A stretch of 64,000 bases of DNA from Aphrocallistes beatrix (GCA_963281255.1 OY725501.1:3511674-3575673), one strand, 5' to 3'. Shown: positions 44,901-56,570, numbered from the stretch's first letter. Program-made: numbers and translations. The notes: a model not told the origin generated them from the letters alone.

Positions 44901-46447
44901 TACATACAGAGGATTAAGAAGAGTTAGAATAGCCCAATGTGTCTATTTATACGTTCTGATTCTTTGCCTGTATAACAAAAGTGACAATATGAAGTTATGC
45001 ATATAATAGTTCAACAGAACAGAATCTCTCTTAGTACATACACTCTAATCTGAATTTACGTTCATATGACTCGATTAGGTAACTTAACAATTTCCAATTA
45101 TATTACACCTATACCAAGTTCAATTCTAAGTATAGTATCCTGTTACATATGTACATTATTAACAAACAGTACCTTATGTAAGATGAAAAATATTTTTAGT
45201 TAGTTTCCATACTATACTAGTGTGGAATTTCTAATTTTGAGTTTTAAATTGTTTGAATTTCTAATTTGCATCTATCATTGGTGATGGTTCTGTGATAGTG
45301 ATTTAAGGTTTGTAACAACTAAAACTGCATACATGTTAATTTTCTCAACTTTTTGTACTGAGAATTTCCAATTAAGTCTGTCTACCTTCTACTGTTTCCA
45401 ATGCATTTTAAGTTAGTTTACCCAGAGACACCATAGTACAGCAATGTTAGGAAGAGGTACTCATATAAATGTTACTGGATAAGTTAGTATACAATTATCA
45501 TTTGATTATCCTTAATGCTCTCTGGAGTCTCTATCTATATAAATGATAGCATGTAGATCACTGACTTATTATTATAATTTAATAGCTTATTCTAACCAAG
45601 AAAAGTGAAAAAATAATTATTCGTTCATTATATTAGTATTATTAATCTAAAGTTTTAAATTTTACAATCTAGCGTTTACACTAACACTGAATAATGACTG
45701 AGAAATTACCAAAAGACAGTCAAGAAGATCCACCAATGAAATAAAGTGAAATCGCAACAGACCGAATGCCGGCGAGTTAAATAGCTAAATAAAATGTAGT
45801 AGACCTGCTATATATAAATCTATAAACTTTTACTCGGAATACAACGTACTTCGGCTTAGTACGTACTCATTTCTCTGAACCAGAATTCATTTATTATATG
45901 GATTCCTATGTAATATCAACTCGGTTAGTACGTACTTACGGATAGTACGTACTAACCGAGTTCTACTGTATTTCCGTCCGTTTTCCAATTGAACTTGTCT
46001 GCGGTCACTTCCTCAACATTACTCCCCCTTTTAGTTCCTCCCGAACAAAAAAATTGTCTATAATTGCTATTACACATCTATAACATGAACAGCATCTACG
46101 TATATATACAGTACAGTTGAGATAGAAGCTAAGACAAAATTCAATTGGTTAATTGAGGCCCTATGTCTCGATATGTCCCAATTAAGTGGAGTCATTTGTG
46201 TTTGTCGTTATAAGTTCAAATGTATTTCAATGTTCGTCCATCCCTTGAGTCACTGATGCAAATTAATCTTATTTTTAAAAATCTATTCCGAAAATAGAAC
46301 ATGTTGATACTATTTTTAAACTGTTCGATGTCTAGGTTTGTGATCAGTATGAAGTACACGTGAAAGAGGCGGATCAGAAAGATTATGAAAATAGCGGACA
46401 TGTAATTTCGCTGATAAAGAAGGATGATAAGCCAGAGAGCAAAAAGT
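44901..46447. repeat. Segmental duplication of 26512-28047
   Basis: Non-coding 1.5 kb carrying the Tigger-related miniature element (45824-45968) and the truncated MITE (46111-46202). Nearly identical to the upstream flank of copy 3. Homology ends at the shared AAAAAGT, after which one copy enters delta-COP exon 3 and the other the broken gene at 46.5 kb. Confidence 0.85.
44944..44951 (-). promoter_or_regulatory. TATA box of ICMT-like copy 8
   Basis: TATAAATA on minus, about 44 bp upstream of the start codon, as in copies 3 and 5. Confidence 0.55.
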
Positions 46448-46719
46448 TTTATCTTAATCACATCGAAATCCTGAAAATAATCACTCTTGGCACGAGAAAT
46501 CAGGAATAACTTTCCATCATGGTGAGGGTGAGGCGTTCGTCGGGGAGCATTTCCATTTCATCCGTCCTAAGCAATCAGCCCTGGGGTCTTTTCAACAGGG
46601 GCAAGTCAGGAAACCAGCCATGTTGCTTCTCAAGCCTCCTCATTTCGACATAAATCCTCCGGATATGACTCAAATTCTGAACATATAACAGTACCGAGAG
46701 CGGGGCAAATGAACTGAAT

Positions 46720-49090
46720 TGAATAAGAGCTTCTAGGATGTTGAATCAAGGATTTCTCTACGACCAGGCTTTCAAAAGCACTTATGAAAACCAGACTCAA
46801 CAACTCTACGCGCTAAGCTTCGAGAAATTTTTCCCTCTAATGAGCGAATATCTCGTAGATCAACGAACTAATTACGCAAAATATTCCACAATTATCTCGG
46901 AAGATAACGCTAAATGGGTTAGTGAGATGAAGAAAACTGTAGCTGATACCGCAGGCGAATAGACAGCATTGAAAGATACGGTTAGTATCGCAGAAAATCT
47001 TGCACAGAAAGCCATCTCACAGAGGTTATACTGGGCATATGCGATGTTTAGATATATTACATCGGCTCACTATCTTACATGGTTGCAAGCTAATATGCTG
47101 GATCCCAATGGCGACTCACAAGTATTGGCATTGAGCATCAAAAAGTATGTCACCATCTTGCAAATATTAGACCCGAGTTCAGAATTCTCACTGCAATTCT
47201 TAGATTTCATGAGGAAATACCAATATTTCAGTATCTTGCCGCAATTACTGAATTTAACGAGTCTTACCGGTGATTTTAACCAAATATTGAATGAAGTTTT
47301 TCAGGAATATATCAAGAAATACGAAAACTCAACGGTTGCAAAGATGGCAACTTCTGCGACTGCATTGAAGGCGGAAATACAAACTAACAATTTAAAGCCG
47401 TATCAGGACACATTCCACCAAACAGTTCTCCAAAATGCTGGTGGCTCATGGCCTGACCTTGTTGATATATTTAAAAGGGATTTGAAAACTAAGCTTGGAG
47501 AACATTCCACTCCAATCGCAGAATTATACACAACAGGCATTTCAGCAATTTCAATTATTTACGTGATCAATGGGACTAAAACATGGGCTGATATGAATGC
47601 GATCGATAGAGCGTCATTTGTTACATTGGCATTTTCGCTATTTGAGAAGTACTCTAATAAGATTGTATTAGAAAACCTGACATCTCGACAAGCTTTCATT
47701 GAAAGCCACAGTAGTTGGTCTGATACAAACACAACCTACCTACTCAGTCAGTGGAAGTTCCCGGATGAACCGAGTCAGTACTTTGAAGCGGGTTACGCTA
47801 AGTGTGGTTTAACCGTCGCGGTCCAGGAAAAATGTTGGGGAAGTTAGCCTTAGGAGCAGCAAAATCTGGAAATACTGTTGAAGCTCAGGCCGCAGTGAGT
47901 AGAATGGAATTCGCATTTGGGAGAAATCTAAATGAGTTCTACTCGACTAGGATTGGAACAGTTCTCGCCATCGTTGGTATTATCACGAGTGCGATACGAT
48001 TGAGCGAATCAAATACTGGCCTCGAGAAAGCCATGAACGGGTTGCTACTAACCTCGAGTCTTCTAAAACTAATCGCCGCGGCAGGTGGGTGGGCTTTGAG
48101 TTTGGGGGTAGCTGAAGGAGTCAGCACCACACTCTCCACTCTGTTCGGACTAGCTTCAGGCCTGTCCTTCATAGCTGCGATAGCGGGGTGCATCATTTTA
48201 TTAATTATTCTCACCTCTAAAAAAGATCCACAAACGCCACTGGAAAAATTCGTGAGTGGTCAAGCTGAGAAAGGCGGATATCGAATGACGAATGGAATCG
48301 AAGTGGATTATTTCCAAGTCACAAAGACTAATGATCAAGTCAATTGTATTGGAGTAACCTTCTCCGAAAACGACGAGTTTACAAATTGCATAAAAGTATT
48401 GGCAAATAATACATTTGAAATATCTGCACTCACTAATGCTAGCAATACTGTTTGGGAAATAGCGACAGATCAATTTGGTTACGCGGAATTCGCAACGTTT
48501 GTCTTCCCAGATGCCAGAACACAGAATGGAGTCTTTATAAAGCTGAAGAACGGCAAAGTGGTGGCAGAGGGAACCACTGCAGCAGACGCTAACGAGCACA
48601 AATGGATTTGTGAGGTATCTGGACACACAAGCTACACCACTGTTAATAGAACAATTAATGGAGTCAACAGCATTGAGAAACATCTCATGAAAGCTGTCTT
48701 CACAATCAAAAACGTTGATTCGTTCAGAAACAACGTCAATGATTATCTGAACATTGCAGGAGGGAATTTGGTTGTTAGGAATACGCCGAAGAAATGGTCT
48801 TAACAATGCAAGGAATGAAGCCGTCTCATTTAGTGGTGAGTGATGTGAACCTAAATCAATACGATCATTTCGTTGAAATTAATCCTGTTCTACTCCAGCC
48901 TGGTAGCGAATACGGGAAAGTGTGGACTATCAATCCCAGGTTGCCTAACTTTCTCGCTTTCGACGTTAAAACGGGAATTTTATCACAGAAAAGTGATGTG
49001 TCTAGATTCAGTGGAACATTTGAAGTGACTTTTACCAATCATTATGGATCAACCAATGCTACATTCAAGATAACGGCATCCATCATCTGA
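46720..49090 (+). pseudogene. Broken intronless coding region, unknown protein with hydrophobic centre and Ig-like C-terminus
   Basis: I do not recognise this protein. Coding sense is strong over about 2.35 kb with no introns, but it is interrupted: a stop at about 46717, an in-frame TAG at 46960-46962, a frame change near 47805-47847 and another near 48790-48803. The N-terminal part (46738-47847) is helical and polar. The middle (about 47930-48220) is a run of long hydrophobic helices (GTVLAIVGIITSAI, LSFIAAIAGCIILLIIL). 48230-48800 reads as beta-rich. 48794-49090 resembles a putative-Ig/cadherin-like module (WTINPRLPNFLAFDVKTG). The hydrophobic core between soluble domains recalls pore-forming proteins, but that is only a resemblance. 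The intronless state and unusual composition could mean transfer from a microbe. Alternatively, read errors could explain the breaks. Confidence 0.5.
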
Positions 49091-49666
49091 TCTAGCACTG
49101 ATCGAGATGGAGCTTGCAGAGATGATTAGAGTGTGTATTTATATCTGTTTATAATGTAGCCTAACTACCATTAGTTGTATATGTTATGTAGTCAGTAGAG
49201 ACATTTGTCTGCAGGTTTGGTAGATTATTTATTATATTACAGTGGTATGAGTGTGAATTATTATAGTGAATATATTTAAGTCCATTTTTACTAGTAAGAT
49301 GGATCTCGTTTTGTGTGTGAAATAATGAGATTTTTAATCCCAGGGATTATATCCCAAGATCCGTATCGACTTGTCCAGAAAAAGTTTAATCATTGAAATA
49401 ATAAACATTACAAATATAAAAAGCAACAACAAATTAGAAAAACAAATAGTTAAATTGAATGATATAAATCTGAAAGAGTCACACAATAATCCAATTTAGC
49501 TAGTACGAAAATTAAGTTACATAAATTTTAAGGGAAATGTATAGAATAAACAATAATAGAAATAATAAAGAGTATACACACAGAATAGATGAGGCTATAA
49601 GATACTGGCACTGTTCATAAGATATAGTAAAGATAACTACGTAGATGGTAAGAATGGACAGAAAAC
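49091..49666. other. Spacer between broken gene and LRR gene 1
   Basis: AT-rich. It includes a minus-strand frame (about 49512-49703) coding a hydrophobic segment (SLLFLLLFILYISLKIYVT) that lies out of frame with the LRR gene end; see that entry. Confidence 0.4.
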
Positions 49667-51106
49667 TCAGATCGTAGGAGTCACAGATGTTGGACATGTA
49701 CACTGTGAGCTACGGGTAGTACTGAATTGAGTTAGAGCGTTGGCAATGTGTTCAATACTGAAACATTTATTGAGAGATTCGACAAACAAGTAATTCTCTT
49801 CCACACAGCCACACGTGTAGCTGTCTATTGTGTCATGACAATAGCTACCTGTAGGACAACTATTAGAGCGGTTAAAGCATTGATAAGACAACTCTTGTAT
49901 GCAGTTAACGTAGATAGATGGATCTATTGCTCGTTTACCAGAATGTTGAAGAGGAGTTGCACATTGAGAATATTTAATGTTCAGATTTACTATTGACAAC
50001 CATTGTAAACTACAGTCACAGTGTAATGGTAAACCGTAGAGATGGATTACATTAAGATTAGGCAAATATTCGAATGCTCTGCTAGAGAGATGAGATATGG
50101 GATTATGCCCCAAACTGATACCAGTCAGATATTCTAATCCTTTGAAAGTAGTCACGTTCAATTCTCTTATTTGATTAGAAAATAAATGTAACCAAATTAA
50201 TTTACTTTCACTAAAAAATCCTTTTTCGAATCGTGAAATTTTGTTATAATTCAAATTAAGCAAAGTCAAGTAACGATAGTTTGAAAATGTATTACTCTGA
50301 ATAGAAGTAATGCTGTTACCGTTGAATGACAGACTCTGCAACTTATAAAGTGAGGTGGTCTGCTTGAGAAATGAAATATCAGTTAAACCAGAGTACTCAT
50401 AAACTAATGTCTTCAACTTAACAAGTGGAGAAAAGGTGGTTATTGGGTTAGGAATGTGGATGCGACCTAAGCCTAGATAAGTGAGAGCAGTGAGACCTGA
50501 GAATGATTGATCTGTTACATTTGTAATCTTGTCAAACCGCAAATACAAAGATTTGAGTCCAGACAAGTGACTAAGGCGTCCTGCTCTTAGAGTCGCAGCG
50601 AAGTTATTTTGGATCGAAAAGGTATCAATATGTATGTATGTTAGGAACCGATTAGACTGAGCGAAGGGAGGAAAATACTGAAACTTAACAGATACCATTT
50701 GTAAATGTTTAAGATTTGGTAACAAATAGAACAATTCTGGTTGGATGGATGCAAAACCAACTCCAAATATATATGTATATATATTCAAATTTGTGATTTG
50801 ATTTTGGTACACAAATGCTCTCAAATGCAGTTTATCATCGATTCCGTTGTTAATACTAAGACTCAAGATACTGTCACTCAAATGGACAAATAGAGATATC
50901 CTAGTATACCCAGTTATTGACTGACCTGTGAAATCTGAGTTAGAAATATGCTTATAACAATAAGTTAATGTTTCATCGTCTTTCAAAAAGCATTGTGGAT
51001 CAGACAAACCTCTTTGTGATTCAGGACACTCAATCCAACATCTGCCATTAACCGTAATACAACAACACAACAATACAAACAATATAGAGTCTGTAATCAA
51101 ATTCAT
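49667..51106 (-). CDS. Secreted or membrane LRR-EGF protein 1
   Basis: 479 residues from MNLITDSILF; earlier in-frame ATGs up to 51193 are not used because the paralogues begin at MNLI with a signal peptide (about 1-21). A Cys-containing N-terminal cap (RCWIECPESQRGLSDPQC) is followed by about ten leucine-rich repeats (LQSLSFNGNSITSIQSNTFSNY, then LTLLNLNYNKISRFEKGFF). The LRR C-terminal cap is LHCDCSLQWLS. One EGF-like module follows (CFNRSNSCPTGSYC), then a Thr/Ser/Pro-rich end. Such LRR ectodomains bind ligands. A hydrophobic segment in another frame just downstream suggests a spliced membrane exon or a lost one. First of three tandem copies. Confidence 0.8.
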   Translation of the reverse strand: MNLITDSILFVLLCCCITVNGRCWIECPESQRGLSDPQCFLKDDETLTYCYKHISNSDFTGQSITGYTRISLFVHLSDSILSLSINNGIDDKLHLRAFVYQNQITNLNIYTYIFGVGFASIQPELFYLLPNLKHLQMVSVKFQYFPPFAQSNRFLTYIHIDTFSIQNNFAATLRAGRLSHLSGLKSLYLRFDKITNVTDQSFSGLTALTYLGLGRIHIPNPITTFSPLVKLKTLVYEYSGLTDISFLKQTTSLYKLQSLSFNGNSITSIQSNTFSNYRYLTLLNLNYNKISRFEKGFFSESKLIWLHLFSNQIRELNVTTFKGLEYLTGISLGHNPISHLSSRAFEYLPNLNVIHLYGLPLHCDCSLQWLSIVNLNIKYSQCATPLQHSGKRAIDPSIYVNCIQELSYQCFNRSNSCPTGSYCHDTIDSYTCGCVEENYLFVESLNKCFSIEHIANALTQFSTTRSSQCTCPTSVTPTI

Positions 51107-51427
51107 TGCTGATAGTCTTATTCTCAAAATAACTCGCATCAATACAAGAGTTCTTATATACGTACGCATATAGTGTAACGAGTTTATTAGCATACATACA
51201 CATACTGAAATATATTAACATGTCAGATTTAAAACGTGAACTCATAGTCATAAATATTACCTCAAGAAGACTATAGACTAGGAAAATGTTACCACATGAT
51301 ATGTTGTATTATTGAATCACAAAAGAACTGAGAATGATTGTCTGTTGGATTTTCAAGCTTTTAGAATACAAGTATAAATCACTGACATGACTCTTACTAG
51401 AGTCTTCACGAATATTTAATCAATCAT

Positions 51428-51512
51428 CTCCCAAGAAACATTGAGGTTCAGATAGACTTCTGTGAATCGGGAAACTCTAGCTAACATCTAGCATTGACCG
51501 TTAGACAATATA
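51428..51512 (-). pseudogene. Decayed N-terminal fragment of a fourth LRR-EGF gene
   Basis: Minus-strand sequence GTTTCCCGATTCACAGAAG... lines up with the N-terminal cap codons of the three LRR genes (CPESQRGLSDPQC region), but with several substitutions and no open frame. Only the cap is recognisable. Confidence 0.55.
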
Positions 51513-52105
51513 AACATAATAATGACACTTCTTTCAAATGATAATGCAGTGCCATTATGAACTAATTGTTAACCAGAAAATGCTATATATTTCATAACTA
51601 GTTAGTCATGCAAAAAATATGGACGCGATAGAAATTGAAATGTATCACTAGCATATAAGCATTAGCAAAATACTCGAATCTGTATTATTAAAATGTTCTA
51701 TATCATCAAATTTTAGCAATTGTAATCTTATATAAATACGTATTATCATGTCAACATTGCAGATAAGATAAAAATAGGAAATACAAATATAAGATAGAAT
51801 AATATAATTAAAAGTAGAAAGTCTTATAACAGTAAAGAAGATTTAGAGAAGTTTCTAACATTAATTATTTCTCTAAACGACCCATGAAATAGCATACACA
51901 GTGGAAATACGAACAAGATCTAGCTAGGTTATTCCTGCACTAAGATGTATCTATGATAAGAACGACTGAGAGTTCTGATTGGAGGAGTCTTTAATATTTA
52001 CAAGTAATTTGCCCACATTACAAGATGGACATGTTACAGTAGGACATGCGTAATGTGAAACAGTGGTATGTTGAGGTTGAGTAGTTAGTTGTTACTGAAC
52101 TATGT
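51513..52105. other. Spacer between LRR genes 1 and 2
   Basis: AT-rich. Contains fragments also found at 53980-54050 and 54330-54560 (for example TCTTTCAAATGATAA and CAGATAAGATAAAAATAGGAAATACAA), that is, the 3' flank of the tandem unit. Confidence 0.45.
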
Positions 52106-53440
52106 TCACACACTCATTTTTAAAGAACAGTTCTCTTCCTCACAGACACACGTGTAGCTGTCTAGTGTGTCCTGACAATAGCTACCAGTTGGACAACTAT
52201 TAGAGCGGTCAAAGCATTGATAAGACAACTCTTGAAGGCAGTTAGCGTAGATAGATGGATCTGTTGCTGGTTTACCAGAATGTTGAGGAGGAGTTGCACA
52301 ACGAGGATAGATATTCAGATTTACTATTGACAACCATTGTAGACTACAATCACAGTGTAATGGTAAACTGGAGAGATGGATTACATTAAGATTAGGCAAA
52401 TGTTCAAATGCTCTGCTAGAGAGATTAGGAATGGGATTACCGTCCAAATCAATAGCAGTCAGAGATCCTAATCCTTTGAAAGTAGTCACGTTCAACTCTC
52501 TTATTTGATTGGAATACAAAAGCAACCGAATTAATTTACTTTTATTAAAGGATTCCTTCTCGAATCGTGAAATTTTGTTAAAATTCAAATCGAGCCAAGT
52601 CAAGTAACGATAATTTGAAAATGCATTACTCTGTATAGAAGTGATGCTGTTACTGTTGAATGACAGACTCTGCAATCCATAAAGTGAGGTGGTCTCCTTG
52701 AGAAATGAAATATCAGTTAAACTCGGGAAATAATTGTTCAATCTCCTCAACCTAACGAGTGGAGAGAAGGTAGCTATCGGATTAGGAATGTGGATGTGAC
52801 CTAAGTACAGAGAAGTGAGAGCGGTGAGACCTGAAAATGATAGATTTGTTGCATTTGTAATCTTTTCAGGAAACAAATATAAGAATTTCAGTTTAGACAA
52901 GCGACTAACGCATCCAGTTTTCAGAGTCACATCCGAATTATCTAGAACTGAAAAGGAACGAAGATATATGTATGTTAAGAACCGATTAGACTGAGTAAAA
53001 TGAGGAAAATACTCTAACTTAGCTGATCTGATATGCAAAGATTTGAGATTTGGTAACAAATAGAATAATTCTGGTTGGATGGATGCTAAATCAGCAGATG
53101 TAAATGTCTCTATGTACAAATATATGATTCGATTATGATACTCAGAAGCTTGCAAATTCAGTTTTTCTCCGATTCCGTTGTTAATCCTAAGACTCAAGAT
53201 ACTGTCACTCAAATGAACATATAGAGATATCCTAGTATACCCAGTTATTGACTGACCTGTGAAATCTGAGTTAGAAATAGCCTTACTACAAGAAGTGGCC
53301 GTTTCATCGTCTTTCAAATAACATCGTGGATCAGATAAACCTCTTTGTGATTCAGGACACTCAACCCAACATCTGCCATTAACCATAATACAACAACAAC
53401 ACAACAATACAAACAATATAGACTCTGTAATCAAATTCAT
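52106..53440 (-). CDS. Secreted LRR-EGF protein 2
   Basis: 444 residues. Signal peptide MNLITESILFVLLCCC, N-terminal cap RCWVECPESQRGLSDPRC, about ten LRRs, C-terminal cap LHCDCSLQWLS, EGF-like CFDRSNSCPTGSYC...YTCVCEEENC. It stops earlier than its neighbours (ENCSLKMSV). Sequence after the stop, in another frame, still reads like the CPTVTCPSC tail of gene 3, so a frame change has probably shortened it. Confidence 0.78.
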   Translation of the reverse strand: MNLITESILFVLLCCCCIMVNGRCWVECPESQRGLSDPRCYLKDDETATSCSKAISNSDFTGQSITGYTRISLYVHLSDSILSLRINNGIGEKLNLQASEYHNRIIYLYIETFTSADLASIQPELFYLLPNLKSLHIRSAKLEYFPHFTQSNRFLTYIYLRSFSVLDNSDVTLKTGCVSRLSKLKFLYLFPEKITNATNLSFSGLTALTSLYLGHIHIPNPIATFSPLVRLRRLNNYFPSLTDISFLKETTSLYGLQSLSFNSNSITSIQSNAFSNYRYLTWLDLNFNKISRFEKESFNKSKLIRLLLYSNQIRELNVTTFKGLGSLTAIDLDGNPIPNLSSRAFEHLPNLNVIHLSSLPLHCDCSLQWLSIVNLNIYPRCATPPQHSGKPATDPSIYANCLQELSYQCFDRSNSCPTGSYCQDTLDSYTCVCEEENCSLKMSV

Positions 53441-54290
53441 TGCTGATAGTCTTATTCTCGAACTAACTCCTCTACAACATTACAATCTTATATACGCATA
53501 TATTGTAACGAATTGATTAGTAGACACATACTGGAATATACTACTTAGTAACATATCAGATTTAAGATGTGAATTCGTAATCATAAAATATTACCTCAAG
53601 ATAGACAACACTGCCTGCACAAGTATTTGAGCACCATATTAAGTTGTATTGTAAATAGTGCTGAAATGGGTCTATCCTTGAACTACCAGAGCAACGGAAT
53701 ATCTGATATCAAATTCGTAATCTACACATTCTAATCCTGATTACTCATATTTGGAATATTTCTTTTGATTAATCATTCTCTAAAGGTCATTATTATTTTA
53801 TCAGGTTCCAAATTGAGTATTTTAGATTAGGAATTTGATATCAGATATACAGTAGATATCCTAGTTTCCGAGCATCCTTCCTTTCCACTCTGTCTCTCTC
53901 TTACACTAAATATTGGGGCCATTCTAACCTTATGAAACAAGCTAGGCATTGTTTTACAATAAGAATTTGGAACTTTTCTTTCAAATGATAAAGCAGAAGG
54001 GTTTGACATTACTGAACAGATTGATATCCAGAAAAATGCTTATATCTATTTAATATAATTAAATAATCCCTGTTATTCTAACCATAGCATTCTAATACAC
54101 TAAGAGAATGGCATGTACAATTAAATTTTTGGACCATGGATGTAATAACAAAGTGAGGCAATCTCGCAAATATATCAAGGAAATGAAAACGAATTTATTA
54201 CCCTAACCCATAGATTAGGTTTGCCCTCAGACATGATCTATTGGAGTGAGTTTAACTTGTTTAAGGAAATATTCAGACTATTAACTTTAG
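53441..54290. other. Spacer between LRR genes 2 and 3
   Basis: 5' flank of gene 2 (the GTAACGA...TTGATTAG block is shared with the other two genes) and unassigned AT-rich sequence. A short minus-strand frame at 53827-54009 has no support. Confidence 0.4.
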
Positions 54291-54603
54291 TTAGTTTAAT
54301 TTCTTAAATAAACAAAAATTATTATATAATAATACAGATAAGATAAAAATAGGAAATACAACTACAAGACAGAAAAATTGTAAAAATATAAAAAATATTA
54401 TAACAAATAAGAAGTGGCACGATTTAGAGAAGTTTTCTAACATTAAATCTTCTCTAAACGACCGACGAAATAGCATGTACAAAATGAGTATGTAGTAACA
54501 GTAGAAATGCAAACAAGAACTAGCTAGGTTATTCCTAACTACATTCAACAAGACGTACGAAATGTATAGAAGAAAAGAACGAGAGATTTGATCATAGGAG
54601 TCT
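54291..54603 (-). other. Possible membrane-anchor exon of LRR gene 3
   Basis: An open frame from 54629 to 54291 ends in a long hydrophobic stretch (FVIIFFIFLQFFCLVVVF) followed by a short basic tail (CLFKKLN) and a stop, as in type I membrane proteins. It is out of frame with the LRR gene, which has a GTAAGT donor overlapping its stop codon. No acceptor I tried gives an open junction, so the link is unproven. Confidence 0.3.
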
Positions 54604-56109
54604 TTAAAACTTACAAGTAGTTTCCCCACAATTACGAGATGGATTTGTGACAGTAGGACAGGTAGGACAAGTGACAGTAGGACAGGTAGGACAAGTACAT
54701 TGTGGAATAGTGGTATGCTGAGGTGGAGTAGTTGTTAACCGATCTATGTTCACACACTCAATTTTAAAGAACAAATGGTTCTCTTCCTCACAGACACACG
54801 TGTAGTTGTCTAATGTGTCCTGACAATAGCTACCAGTAGGACAACTATTAGAGCGGTTAAAGCATTGATAAGACAACTCTTGTATGCAGTTAACATAGAT
54901 AGATGGATCTGTTGGTTGTTTACCAGAATGTTGAGGAGGAGCTGCACAACGAGGACGCATATACAGATAGTAGACACTTACAAAATTCAGATTTACGATT
55001 GACAACCATTGTAGACTACAATCACAGTGTAATGGTACTCTGTAGAGGTAGATATTATTAAGATTAGGTAAATATTCGAATGCTCGACTAGAGAGATGAG
55101 ATATGGGATTAAAGTTCAACTTTATAAAACTCAGATATTCTAATCCTTTGAAAGTAGTAACGTTTAACTCTCTTATTTGATTAGAATGTAAATATAACCA
55201 AATTAATTTACTTTTATTAAAGGATTCTTTTTCGAATCGTGAAATTTTATTAAAATTCAAATTAAGCAGAGTCAAGTAACGATAATTTGAAAAGGTATTA
55301 CTCTGTATAGAAGTGATGCTGTTACTGCTAAATGACAGACTATGCAATCCATAAAGCGAGGGAGTCTGCTTGAGAAATGAAATATCAGTTAAACCAGAGG
55401 AAGTATATTCTAATGAACGCAACCTAACGAGTGGAGAAAAGGTAGCTATTGGGTTAGGAATATGGATGTGAACTAACCACAGAGCAAAGAGAGCAGTGAG
55501 ACCTGAGAATGATAGATCTGTTACATTTGTAGTCTTGTCAAACCGCAAATACAATAATTTGAGTCCAGACAAGTGACTAAGGCGTCCTGTTCTTAGAGTC
55601 GCATCAAAGGCATTTTCAATTGAAATGGAAAAAATAAACAAGTTTGTTAAGAACCGATTAGACTGGGTAAAGTGGGGAAAATACTGGAACTTAACTGATA
55701 TAATTTGTAAACGTTTGAGATTTGGTAACAAATAGAACAATTCTGGCTGTATGGATGTAAAATGAAGATATCTAGATGTATCAATCCGTAAATATGTGAT
55801 TTGATTTTGATACTCAGAAGCTCGCAAATTCAGTTTATCTCCGATTCCGTTGCTAATCCTAAGACTCAAGATGCTGTCACTCAAATAGACATACAGAGAT
55901 ATCCTAGTATACCCAGTTATTGACTGACCTGTGAAATCTGAGTTAGAAATAGCCTTACTACAAGAAGTGGATGTTCCATTGTCTTTCAAAAAGCATTGTG
56001 GATCAGATAAACCTCTTTCTGATTCAGGACACTCAATCCAACATCTGCCATTAACCGTAATACAACAACAACACAACAATACAAACAATATAGACTCAAT
56101 CAAATTCAT
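54604..56109 (-). CDS. LRR-EGF protein 3, probably membrane-anchored by a further exon
   Basis: 501 residues from MNLIESILFVLLCCC (an in-frame ATG at 56130 adds seven). Same order: signal peptide, cap (RCWIECPESERGLSDPQC), about ten LRRs, LHCDCSLQWLS cap with a short insertion (SVYYLYMRPRC), EGF-like CFNRSNSCPTGSYC, then a Cys/Pro/Thr-rich repeat (CPTCPTVT twice). The stop codon at 54604-54606 lies inside a good donor (GTAAGT), so the true 3' end may be spliced. Confidence 0.8.
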   Translation of the reverse strand: MNLIESILFVLLCCCCITVNGRCWIECPESERGLSDPQCFLKDNGTSTSCSKAISNSDFTGQSITGYTRISLYVYLSDSILSLRISNGIGDKLNLRASEYQNQITYLRIDTSRYLHFTSIQPELFYLLPNLKRLQIISVKFQYFPHFTQSNRFLTNLFIFSISIENAFDATLRTGRLSHLSGLKLLYLRFDKTTNVTDLSFSGLTALFALWLVHIHIPNPIATFSPLVRLRSLEYTSSGLTDISFLKQTPSLYGLHSLSFSSNSITSIQSNTFSNYRYLTLLNLNFNKISRFEKESFNKSKLIWLYLHSNQIRELNVTTFKGLEYLSFIKLNFNPISHLSSRAFEYLPNLNNIYLYRVPLHCDCSLQWLSIVNLNFVSVYYLYMRPRCAAPPQHSGKQPTDPSIYVNCIQELSYQCFNRSNSCPTGSYCQDTLDNYTCVCEEENHLFFKIECVNIDRLTTTPPQHTTIPQCTCPTCPTVTCPTCPTVTNPSRNCGETTCKF

Positions 56110-56570
56110 TGCTGATAGTCTTATTCTCAAAATAACTCCTCCATAATCTATATACGAGTTCTATATACACATATATTGTAACGAGTCGATTAACATATAT
56201 ATACATACTGAAATAGACTAACATATCGGGTTTAGGAAAACTCAGCAATTAGCAGTATTCGTATATATTCAACTGCTAGCTCTAGATATAACTGTGGGAG
56301 ATCATGGAAAGAGTTGCTAGCTGGATGACATATGGACTGAGTAGGTTGTGAACGTTGATAAACAACACATTTATAATACAAAATACTTTAATTATTCATT
56401 TGAAGAATGTTCATTGTATTATTGAAAACCTTAGTGGTTGCTTCAAATTATGTCTCATTATTACATCAACTTTTCTCACTATCATTCCAATTACACTTAT
56501 ATTATTTAATCAATCTTCCATCTATATTGCCCTAGCACTAGAAATATTCCCACAATTTTCGTACCAGTGG

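Noticed and set aside
48201..48806. 201-residue minus-strand open frame opposite the broken gene
   Set aside because: The plus strand carries the coherent domain order; the minus frame has no recognisable motif.
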